Of a DNA stretch of 64,000 nucleotides, positions 1-9,538 are shown in pieces. Location of the stretch: the NCBI RefSeq assembly GCF_901000735.1, contig NC_081549.1, forward strand, positions 4,641,416 to 4,705,415. Reading direction: 5' to 3'. Both the position numbers and the translations under genes were made by a program. The notes under the pieces were generated by a model. It ran no database searches and was not told where the DNA came from. It saw only the letters and a list, made by a program, of their open reading frames with translations. Numbering within the stretch: the first letter of the stretch is position 1; every line of letters begins with the position of its first letter. The DNA comes from Corylus avellana. Lineage: Eukaryota; Streptophyta; Magnoliopsida; Fagales; Betulaceae.

Positions 1-384
1 TATTCTGCTTAAGTGAGGCGAGGGTGTGAAGATAGGTTGTGGTGGAATTCTTCCAAAAGAGGCCGTTTCAAGGTTAAGCTCCTTTACACTTCCTTGGCGA
101 GTCCTGTTGGGAGAGGATTTCCGTGGAAGAGTGTGTGGCGACCCAAGCTCCTCCAAGGGCAAGTTTTTTTGTGTGGTCGGCGGCTTTTGGCAAAATTTTG
201 ACCCTAGACAACCTCAAAAAGCGACGGGTGATTGTGACGAACAGGTGTTGTATGTGCAAGAAGACCGAGGAGACGGTGGACCATCTTCTCATTCATTGCG
301 AGGTAGCTTATGCTTTGTGGAGTATACCTTTTTTGGTCGATTTGGGTTGTCTTGGGTGATGCCGAATCGGGTCTCGGATTTGCT
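1..384 (+). mobile_element. LINE (L1-type) fragment: reverse-transcriptase zinc-binding region
   Basis: Interrupted reading frames on the plus strand encode pieces of the zinc-binding domain that follows reverse transcriptase in plant L1-type LINEs. The clearest part is a FFVWSAAFGKILTLDNLKKR-like stretch followed by a CCMCK cysteine pair and a DHLLIHC motif ending in ALW. The upstream half lies in another frame, so the element is broken. The fragment runs off the window start and stops at the 100-N gap. A second LINE tail at 3360-3902 encodes the same domain. Confidence 0.75.
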
Positions 385-484
385 NNNNNNNNNNNNNNNN
401 NNNNNNNNNNNNNNNNNNNNNNNNNNNNNNNNNNNNNNNNNNNNNNNNNNNNNNNNNNNNNNNNNNNNNNNNNNNNNNNNNNNN
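385..484. other. Assembly gap (100 N)
   Basis: Exactly 100 N, a standard scaffold placeholder; its true length and the join are unknown. Confidence 0.99.
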
Positions 485-715
485 ATTTGAGTCATCATGT
501 GATTCCACCCTTAAAAAAATAGGAAAAAAATTGATTAAATATTATATGTGTAATTAAGAGCACGCATGCACAAGCCAGTTCTGCAATACAACTGGGTAGG
601 GGACCAACTGTTTGTTTTGGTCTTCCTTTGTTTTTGTTTTTTTTTTTTCCAACGTGGCGCTTGCTCGGTGTTGATGTGTTCGTTGACTGTTGTCATGGTT
701 GTCCTATATGTTTAC

Positions 716-846
716 TTTGACAATTTTTATTTTATTTTTCATTCGTGTAAAGTGTAAAGTAAGTTTGCTTTGACAATTTTTATTTTATTTTTCATTCGTG
801 TAAAGTGTAAAGTAAGTTTGCTTTGACAATTTTTATTTTATTGTAG
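716..846. repeat. 53-bp tandem repeat, about 2.4 copies
   Basis: A 53-bp unit starting TTTGACAATTTTTATTTTAT begins at 716, 769 and 822; the third copy is partial. The mirrored array lies at about 6880-7010 in the partner copy, upstream of the M16 peptidase start codon. No function is suggested by the sequence. Confidence 0.85.
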
Positions 847-1308
847 CTTTGGTCATTAATTAATTGCATTTGTCGATTTCGGATCTAAACTTGCCTAAGA
901 TAGTAATATTGTCTATACAAGTTTATTTTATAATTTCTCACCAGGTTTATATACTAGGGGCGCGGCCGAACTTTTTTTTGTTTTTTTAATAAAAGAAGAA
1001 GATATCACTTGATTAGATTATCTTTTTGATGTGACATAAGAAATTATCCTAACTTATTCATAAAAAAAAATATCGTAACCATCAAAATTTTTATATTAAT
1101 TTATTTAATCGGTCGTGAATCACGCTTCATGGATCACGTGTAACTAGTTCGCCTTTGTATGGATATGTAAAAATAAATATAATTTGAAGTATTTTGCTAA
1201 ACTAGTTTGTTATTTATTTATTTATTTACTTTTCTAAAATGCAAAAATCTCCCCTTCATAAAACGAGTATCTGTGGGACGACATTCTCTATACCACAGGA
1301 ATTCAGTC

Positions 1309-1626
1309 ATGGCGGTTGGAAAGGAAGGGGTGGAGATAGTGAAGGCGCGCACGGACAATAGGGAGTACAGGAGGATCGTCCTCAAGAACTCCCTCGAGGT
1401 CCTCCTCATCAGCGATCCCGACACCGACAAGGCAATCCAATATTTATTTAAATTCGAGTTTAGATTTAACTTTCTTTCTAATTTGATTGCCTTGATAGCA
1501 ATCTTCGGGTTGTATCTTTGTGTTCTGATGGTGGTGTTCTTTTGTTGCAGTGTGCTGCTTCCATGGATGTGGGCGTGGGCTCTTTTAGCGACCCCAAAGG
1601 CCTCGAGGGACTCGCCCATTTTCTCG
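1309..1626 (+). pseudogene. Duplicate exons 1-2 of M16 peptidase (probable haplotig)
   Basis: Exon 1 (1309-1431) and exon 2 (1551-1626) repeat the first two coding exons of the minus-strand gene at 2379-6381. They have the same lengths, the same phases and the same unusual GC donor after codon 41. Differences are few: residue 9 is Val here and Ala in the main copy, and the Ser-Phe-Ser codons differ silently. Exon 3 is absent because the contig ends first, so this piece cannot make a working enzyme. It is most likely the other allele misplaced in the scaffold, not a degenerated gene. Confidence 0.8.
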
Positions 1627-1976
1627 GTGAATTTTGTGTTTTGACTCTTTTGAGATATTATTTTACAGTAGTAGTATAGTCTAGCGAACAATTGCATGCA
1701 CATATCTGGTGGTGCTCTTTTGTTTCAATTTCAAACTCAAGTTTTAGAGCAATGCCGCTCTGTCGGTTCGTGCGTTTGCATTTTTCTTATGGGAAAATAC
1801 TCACAAGTGATATAATTTGGTTTTGTCTTTCTTGAGAATTGGAGACTTTTGCATGAATGATCAGTGAAAGGGGGCTTCTGTCTTCTGATGTGATACGAAG
1901 GAGCAGATAATTAATTTAAACATGAGTGTAATACTGGATTTTGATATATATTACTATCGATAGATGAATTTTATTT

Positions 1977-2076
1977 NNNNNNNNNNNNNNNNNNNNNNNN
2001 NNNNNNNNNNNNNNNNNNNNNNNNNNNNNNNNNNNNNNNNNNNNNNNNNNNNNNNNNNNNNNNNNNNNNNNNNNNN
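1977..2076. other. Assembly gap (100 N)
   Basis: Exactly 100 N. It lies just beyond exon 6 of the M16 peptidase on the minus strand, so the missing 3' part of that gene is lost here. Confidence 0.99.
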
Positions 2077-2378
2077 TGAACACATGTATCAGAATGAGAA
2101 CCATGGCTAGCCCAAATTCCAAACGCAGCTTCTAAAGGAGCACAACTTGGAAAAGAGGAAGCTTCTATCTGAATATAAACAGGCCGTACAGCCCATATGT
2201 CTAATTTATGCATTAAGTTAACAGTAGAACTACCATAGATATGAGAGTAGTTTCTAGAACCATTTAGAAAATATGCTTTTCCTAAAAGACTTGCTACAGC
2301 CTCAAGCTTTGCTCATATAGCATTTAAGATTAGTATATCAAGCATATTGCAGTTATTAGGAAGGGCAGTAACCGGTAC
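2077..2378 (-). other. Contig edge after exon 6; unexplained open stretch
   Basis: This should be intron 6 of the M16 peptidase. The expected next coding segment (LQKHL-like) is not visible. The minus strand does hold an open frame of about 75 codons running into the gap, containing KAYFLNGSRNYSH and LMHKLDIWAVRPVY. I do not recognise it. It could be part of an inserted element or chance. Confidence 0.3.
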
Positions 2379-2424
2379 CTGGATCATTCTCCAACCATCA
2401 GACAACAAGTTTTTCTGATTCTCT

Positions 2425-2460
<36 letters not shown>

Positions 2461-5400
2461 CAACAATACTTTAAACAAATAGACAAATAAAGGTCGTAGA
2501 CAAGAGCCAGAAAAGAAAAACTAACCAGAATCAACGGCTTTAATTTCCCTCATGGTAGCATCAGCTGACATTAAAGGTTTAATAAAGAACTGAGCAAATC
2601 TGCACAGCAAACAACAGACATTCTAGGGTCACAATTCTGATAACACTGATGATAATAACAGTCAGCACAAAAATGAAGAGCATCATCTACCTGTCCAAAG
2701 CCTCTTCAAAACAATCAGTGTTAACATCAAAATGATAGTTGGTGTGCTCTGAAGCTGTAAAAGCATTTGTTCTGCCACCGTGCTATGTGTCAACAAGATA
2801 AATCACATAGAGAATTTGGAATGCCCACATCAGTTAACAATTTTAAGAGGATACCTAATCAACAAATAAAAGCTTCTCAAGGCAGAAAAATATATGCAGG
2901 GATAGAGGAGCACTAATGTCAAGTAAAAAAGTCTAAAAAGATAACACTCAGGAAATCGTACCATAGAAAAAACTAAAAGAAAAATGTCATCCCAAGAACC
3001 ATCTGCTTATCATACAATACATTTTAGTATACAGCAACATTCCCTTCATTCCTCATCTCACCCTCAAAATGCAAGAGACTTATCATACAACAAAACAGTT
3101 TCTTTCAAGTTCAACAGCTTGAAATGGCCAGCATTAAAAAAAAATATTGGACTTTGCCCTGCTACTACACAATAAAATTTGGTTGGACAAAAGAAGAGGA
3201 AATGAGCGGTAAAAGTAGAAACACGGGGAATTTAGGGGGGTAAGTAGCACCATCCTTGTGTAGTTTGAATCGTCAAACATCAAGAAATGATATGAAGATG
3301 CAAGTACCAGCCACAAGGTATAACAGATTGAAAGCGTGTAATTGCACAATGACAGTTCTTTGTTTGGTTGGTGTCTTTAGGGAAGATTCTTACTTTGGAT
3401 AATCTTAGGAGAAGACAAGTCATCATGGTTAATCGGTGTTGTCTTTGCAAATTGGATGGGGAATCTGTTGATCATCTCCTCCTTCACTGCAAGGTAGCTC
3501 GCGCCTTATGGAACACAATTTTGAGTCAATTTGGGCTTTCCTAGGCTATGCTTAACAATGTGGTGGACTTAATGGCTTGCTAGTGGTCTGGGGGCAATTC
3601 AAGGAGTGCGGTCGCCTAGAAGATGGTGCCTCTTTGCCTTATGTGGTGCATATGGGGGGAAAGAAACAATAGGAATTTCAATAATCTTGAGAGGACTTTG
3701 GAGGAGCTCAAGTCCTATTTCTTTTTTTCCCTCTTCACTTGAACATCTGCTTATTTAGCTCCTTTAGTTACTAGCTATTCAGATTTTCTTGCTCTATTTT
3801 CTCCCTAGTCTTAGGCGTTCTCTTGTATATTTCCTGTGTACTAGGGTTGCGCCCTTCTGCACTTTTTGATATATACAACATTACTTATCAAAAAAAAAAA
3901 ATTTGCACAATGACAGTTCTATAGATCAACTGTTTTACCAAAAAGCAAAGGGGTCTCCAAATTTCAATGTGGTCTACAAAGACCATCTGTAGAGCCTCTC
4001 AACATCCACGTAGTTTTCTCCAAGTCATGGAAGTCTTGAAAACTTAAATAGAATACAACAAACTCTTGAATGATACTACTAATCTCACATTACAATTACC
4101 TTGTAATCTGGACGCTCAATGAGCACAAACTCTTGTAAATAATTTATCATAACAGATCAAAATTCAACCTGATTTAGGACGATATTTACCTTTATTTTCG
4201 GTAAAAACAAAAATAAAGAATATATCAAAAATAATATTGGAGGAGCGCCGCTTTATTAAAATTTTATCCGTTCTCAGACATTGGAAGTACAAAATGAAAG
4301 ATTTTCACGATTCCCGCTTATTGTCAATTTTATATTAGGATTTTATTTTATTTTGCTAGGACATTAATTTCTTTCCTTAATAGGGTTGGATTTGTTTTAA
4401 TTATTTTCCTTTCCTTATTAGGATTAGGTTTACTATTGCTACTAGGATTAGATTTACTATTACTACTAGGATTAGGTTTACTTTCTCTACAAGTATTTCT
4501 CTTCTACAAATAGGTTAGCTTGTTATGTAAAAGAACTCATTGAATTATTATCAAATCAGAGAATTCTCTCTCAAATACTTTGCGGAGTTTTATTTTTCTT
4601 TTAGCCTGCGGGCTTGTTTTATCTTTTGGGTAGAAGATGAAGACGCTTCTCCTTGCAAAATCAAAGACACTGCTCTTTGATTAGTTACCTTAGTCTTCTG
4701 CTATGTCAATAGTATTTCCAAACAGGAATTGAAGCACTACTGAGAACAAGGCTTATTGCTCGGTGCTCCCTAATTTTCTTCCAAGTCTTTTTACAGTAAC
4801 AGTTTAAGAAGTTGCCTCAAGAACCAAAAGACACCTTAATAAGTATTCTTCATACTGACACCAACCAATCACTGCATACAATTGAAAAGTCCATAGCTTA
4901 CGATACATTTTTATGACTAAAAATATCTTTATTAAAATCAGTAGCATCAGAAATTTGAATGTCGAAGTTAACTGCACAAGAAAATATGCCGGTAGTGCAA
5001 GTATTGGATTCATCTTTTACTCATCAAAATAAAAGTTTTACTTCAACTCTGTCCATCTGAAGGCTGAACCACCAGAAATCAGTTCTAGTATAAGGAAGAT
5101 AAACCAACTCGTTTGTGCGATCAAATCTGAATAAAAATTTCTTTTTGGCTTCACAATCAATAATTCACAATATTGTGATTGGACCATAGAAATTACAATA
5201 ACTATCATTATATGCATACTCCAATTGAATCAATCATATAAACCAAGAATGTTGGAAATTCGCTTCAAGCATATAATAGTTTCGCTCTCAAAATTCCAAA
5301 AATGCCTCATAAATTCACCAAACTCCTGTCAAGAAGAGGCAGTCCTAGACTGGGCGAAAGGATTTCGAGCCTCAAGTTCATGCTTTGTAACCTCTTAATT

Positions 5401-6381
5401 TCTATTGCTTTTATCAAATTTAGATATTAATGACAAACAAATGGAAAACAGAGAAAAAGAACAAAAATCTATTTATCATCTAATGAAAATCAGCCATGGC
5501 AGTAATATTCGAAAAGGCACAGGTGTTGCTTCAAAATATGAACAGTAACTACCTCTGTAATGTACTTGGAGTAACTATCTTCCACTGGGTATTTCTCACT
5601 AGCAAAAAACAGCATATGCTCTGCCAAAGAAAACAAAAATTCAAAATGAAATCCATTAAACAGCTTATTTGCTTCTAACCCCACCTCAAAATCTTCATTC
5701 TTCACAAATGTAATCCATATTCAAATAAAATTCATCTATCGATAGTAATATATATCAAAATCCAGTATTACACTCATGTTTAAATTAATTATCTGCTCCT
5801 TCGTATCACATCAGAAGACAGAAGCCCCCTTTCACTGATCATTCATGCAAAAGTCTCCAATTCTCAAGAAAGACAAAACCAAATTATATCACTTGTGAGT
5901 ATTTTCCCATAAGAAAAATGCAAACGCACGAACTGACAGAGCGGCATTGCTCTAAAACTAGAGTTTGAAATTGAAACAAAAGAGCACCACCAGATATGTG
6001 AATGCAATTGTTCGCTAGACTATACTACTACTGTAAAATAATATCTCAAAACACAAAATTCACCGAGAAAATGGGCGAGTCCCTCGAGGCCTTTGGGGTC
6101 GCTGAAAGAGCCCACGCCCACATCCATGGAAGCAGCACACTGCAACAAAAGAACACCACCATCAGAACACAAAGATACAACCCGAAGATTGCTATCAAGG
6201 CAATCAAATTAGAAAGAAAGTTAAATCTAAACTCGAATTTAAATAAATATTGGATTGCCTTGTCAGTGTCGGGATCGCTGATGAGGAGGACCTCGAGGGA
6301 GTTCTTGAGGACGATCCTCCTGTACTCCCTATTGTCCGTGCGCGCCTTCACTATCTCCGCCCCTTCCTTTCCAACCGCCAT
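2379..6381 (-). CDS. PXM16: Zinc metallopeptidase M16, insulin-degrading-enzyme-like, peroxisomal type (5' part, exons 1-6)
   Basis: N-terminal part of a plant M16A peptidase (insulysin family), which degrades small peptides and is assigned to peroxisomes in Arabidopsis. Exons, reading on the minus strand: 6381-6259, 6139-6064, 5620-5553, 2782-2691, 2599-2526, 2422-2379. All phases join to give 159 residues starting MAVGKEGAEIVKARTDN. The inverted zinc motif HFLEH is at residues 64-68, and the third zinc ligand is expected at E145 in VDSEN, 77 residues after H68 as in human IDE. The codons for E67 and E145 are each split by an intron. Intron 1 has a GC donor (AAG|GCAATC) and an AG acceptor; the others are GT-AG. 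Intron 3 carries an antisense LINE. Family members are about 970 residues, so roughly five sixths of the gene is missing beyond the gap at 1977. The visible exons have no stop or frameshift, so this looks like an assembly truncation of a working gene. A genomic fragment cannot be excluded. Confidence 0.9.
2426..2456. repeat. (GA)n microsatellite at the exon 6 splice acceptor
   Basis: About 15 GA units. On the minus strand they read (TC)n followed at once by CCCAG and exon 6 of the M16 peptidase, so the microsatellite is the polypyrimidine tract. Confidence 0.95.
3360..3902 (+). mobile_element. 5'-truncated LINE with poly(A) tail and 18-bp target duplication
   Basis: A 543-bp insertion is flanked by identical direct repeats TTGCACAATGACAGTTCT at 3342-3359 and 3903-3920 and ends in poly(A). 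Its first third encodes the LINE zinc-binding domain: GKILTLDNLRRRQ, CCLCK, DHLLLHC, ALWN. Stops follow soon after, so it is dead. It lies in intron 3 of the M16 peptidase in antisense orientation. The 5' truncation, A tail and long target duplication are what target-primed reverse transcription leaves. Confidence 0.93.
4200..4800. other. Intron 3 stretch with possible old LTR-like remnant
   Basis: Contains repeated ACTAGGATTAG(G/A)TTTACT units around 4425-4485 and a run near 4545-4600 (ATCAAATCAGAGAATTCTCT) that resembles sequence near the ends of plant LTRs. No partner LTR, primer site or target duplication was found, so a solo LTR is only a guess. Confidence 0.25.
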
Positions 6382-7245
6382 GACTGAATTCCTGTGGGAT
6401 AGAGAATGTCGTCCCACAGATACTCGTACTTATATGAAGGGGAGGTTTTTGCATTTTAGAAAAGTAAATAAATAACAAACTACTCCAACCATAAAATTTA
6501 GCAAAATACTTCAAATTATATTTATTTTTATTCCGTATTTTTTTTTTTACATATCCACACAAAGGCAAATTAGTAACGTCTGTTCCGTAAGGCATGATTC
6601 ACAACAGATTGAATAAATTAAAATAAAATTTTTAATTTTTTCGATATTTATTTTTTTATAAATAAGTTAAGATATTTTCTTATGTCACATCAAAAAGATA
6701 ATCTAATCAAGTGATATCTTCTTCTTTTATTAAAAAATAAAAATAGAAAGTTCGACCGCGCCCCTAGTTTATAAACCTGGTGAGAAATTATAAAATAAAC
6801 TTGTATAGACAATATTACTATCTTAGGCAAGTTTAGATCCGAAATCGACAAATGCAATTAATTAATGACCAAAGCTACAATAAAATAAAAATTGTCAAAG
6901 CAAACTTACTTTACACTTTACACGAATGAAAAATAAAATAAAAATTGTCAAAGCAAACTTACTTTACACTTTACACGAATGAAAAATAAAATAAAAATTG
7001 TCAAAGTAAACATATAGGACAACCATGACAACAGTCAACGAACACATCAACACCGAGCAAGCGCCACATTGGGAAAAAAAAAAAAAAAAAAACAAACAAA
7101 GGAAGACCAAAACAAACAGTTGGTCCCCTACCCAGTTGTATTGCAGAACTGGCTTGTGCATGCGTGCTCTTAATTACACATATAATATTTAATCAATTTT
7201 TATTCCTATTTTTTTAAGGGCGGAATCACATGATGACTCAAATTT
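5735..7245. repeat. Inverted partner of contig 485-1976
   Basis: Matches the reverse complement of 485-1976 throughout and contains exons 1-2, the 5' leader and about 860 bp upstream of the M16 peptidase start codon. This copy is continuous with exons 3-6 and is taken as the primary locus. Confidence 0.85.
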
Positions 7246-8876
7246 TTTTTTAAATGTCCTTATAATCCTTTTAAAATGAAAATTCCACCGTCTAAATTTT
7301 TTAGTTTTTTAGTTTTATCTCTCCAAACTTCAAATAATAATAGTTACGCCCTTGTATCTTTTAATCTTGCACCTGGGCCCTGGTGAACCACAATATTGGC
7401 TCCATGCCCCTCCACCCACTACTTAAGAATGAACAAATTATTCCATATAATGTGTTAGTGCAACGGGACATTGTCTTATTGGTCCCTCCTAAAATGATTA
7501 TTGATACATTAATGTGATACGCCATTATCACATCAGCAAAAATGAAAAATTGATCAATCCCTCTCATGGGTGGCTGACCATCATTTTGAGAGTGATCAAC
7601 TACCTTGACGGAACTTCAAAGGAGATCGTGACCATTCCAATGTTTGATATATATAGTAGTTACAAGCTTGCAGCCACTAAATCTCTCATGATTTAGTATA
7701 GTCAAATGAAAGTGGTTGTAGTATTACTAAGTTTAAAATAGTCAATTTTTCACTTATGACAACTCCACAAAAATGGGAATTGAAGTGGGTTCTTAGTAAA
7801 CTTTTTATATGAAAATTGGTAATACATTTCGTTAAGAAGTATTAGGGAGCAAAACAAATGAACTCAAAAAATTTTCTAAACTGATGTGGCAAAGGTTTTT
7901 AAATTAAAAAAAATGCAATTCTCTTTCTCTTGTCTGCCACTCACGATCTGCCATATCAGTTTGAATTTTTTTTTTTTTTTTTTTCATTTGTTTGGCTCCC
8001 TAGCACTCACCAATTTTGTTGGTGCAATTTTTAAAACAGTTAGACCATAACCTTTGTAGATAAAATCTCTATGAGTCTCACTTAATCTACCCTTACATGG
8101 AAGAAAATCAAGCTATTAAAGAAAAATAATTATGGATCTTCTCCTTGTGGAAACTAAGCACTCATATGGTTATTATTATTAATACGATATATATGAAAAA
8201 TCCAACTCAAATATAACCACTACATAGATAACAATTGCATCATTAAAGATTTTCGTATAAAAGAAGAATACACATCCCAACATATGCGGGGCTAGGATAT
8301 TTTATTGAGATTCAACCTTTTGAACATGTAGCTCGACAAGGAATTAGAGACAAAACATTATAAAAGGGAAGCAAGACATCAAATAAAGAGACTCCAGGTA
8401 TTTCAAACGTTATGCTAATTTAAGCATCGAAGTTTCTCTGATCTTTCAAAAATTAGTGGATTTGATGACTTTTTTTATTTATTTTGCAGATAGCCAATTG
8501 CTAATACAGTAGCACATTTAATAAAGTAGAGTTGAGAGGAAAAAGGAAAACAGAGAGGAGATAGGAAAAATACATTATTGAACTAAATTATAATTATCTA
8601 TTTATCTTGAAAGCTCTTTATAGTATCCCAAGTTCAGTTTTTAACATATCGCGTCATATTTGAAGAAATGTTCACAAAAAAACACTAAACTTTATATGAC
8701 TCCCATGACCTTTCTATAAAGAAAGTTCAGTAGTACGTGAGTAGTAGTGACGAACATTTCGCCGTTACAAAACCCCTGCTTTCATAGAGAAATATAAATC
8801 TTGTAATTAACTCAACATTATTCAAGAACGGTGAACCCACTGTCGTATTAGCCGATTAAAAAAAAAAAACTATGAT
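7246..8876. other. Spacer between M16 peptidase and DUF642 genes
   Basis: AT-rich DNA between the start of one minus-strand gene and the end of the next. Apart from the fold-back element at 7812-8025 I see no gene. It should hold the distal promoter of the peptidase and the DUF642 3' UTR. Confidence 0.6.
7812..8025. mobile_element. Small fold-back element (MITE-like)
   Basis: Imperfect inverted arms: the left reads TTAGGGAGCAAAACAAATGAA and continues to AAACTGATGTGGCA; the right is its complement (TGCCATATCAGTTTG to CATTTGTTTGGCTCCCTA). The outer AAAATTGGT is also mirrored. No coding capacity, and no clear target duplication. Confidence 0.65.
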
Positions 8877-9499
8877 TTAATAGACAGGAAATACCCTAAC
8901 ATTATCCAAGACTGGACCGCACATATGGCCATAGTCGTGAAGCCTGGTGTGATAGTAGGCACTGAAAAACGTTATCCTCGTCCTAGCCGAGATTGCTTGG
9001 AACTTGAAACTTGCAGACACGAACCCTCCTTTTCCTCGAGACACGTAAGGAACTTTCAAAGTTTGCTTGGCAGCAAAGGCTTCGACCATCATGGAGCCAT
9101 GGCAGGCGTTCTTTGCGTCTCCGATGGTGAATGTGAGGTTGTAGAACTTGTCAGGGAATGTTCTGATGATTTGGGCGATGGCGCTTTCTCGGCCGGCGAC
9201 CAATTCGACTGCGGCCAGCCCCGAGGGAACGAAGAAGTGCTTCTTGTCGATGAACTTCACCGGTTTCAGGGACTCGATGATCCACCCGGGGAGTGGTGAA
9301 ATTTGGTCGAGTTGCTTGGGAGGGAGGAGGATTCCTGTTGAGAAGTTCTTGAACACATGCGGGCCAATTTCGAAGCCACCGTTTTTCACGAGGCTACCTG
9401 CAGCATGGTGGAGAGGCACGAAATGAGAAATATAATTCAGGGCTTGTTTTGGCAAATTTCTATGAAATTCTTTTCGTTTTTTCAAAAGGTTGAAAACAC

Positions 9500-9538
<39 letters not shown>

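Larger units (their letters stand above)
485..1976. repeat. Small contig; inverted near-copy of 5735-7245
   Basis: The whole contig between two 100-N gaps matches the reverse complement of 5735-7245 from end to end, with scattered substitutions and small indels. It carries the promoter side and exons 1-2 of the M16 peptidase gene. Full-contig identity plus gap boundaries on both sides suggests an alternate-haplotype contig rather than a real inverted duplication. Confidence 0.85.

Noticed and set aside
26..522. Frames running through the N gap
   Set aside because: Translation across N has no meaning; only the LINE-like part before 384 is supported.
2426..2456. Microsatellites and evenly spaced repeats as a CRISPR-like array
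   Set aside because: Simple repeats without spacers in plant nuclear DNA.
485..7245. True head-to-head inverted duplication of the peptidase promoter
   Set aside because: The left copy is exactly one gap-bounded contig; a haplotig is the simpler reading. Kept as a checkable alternative.
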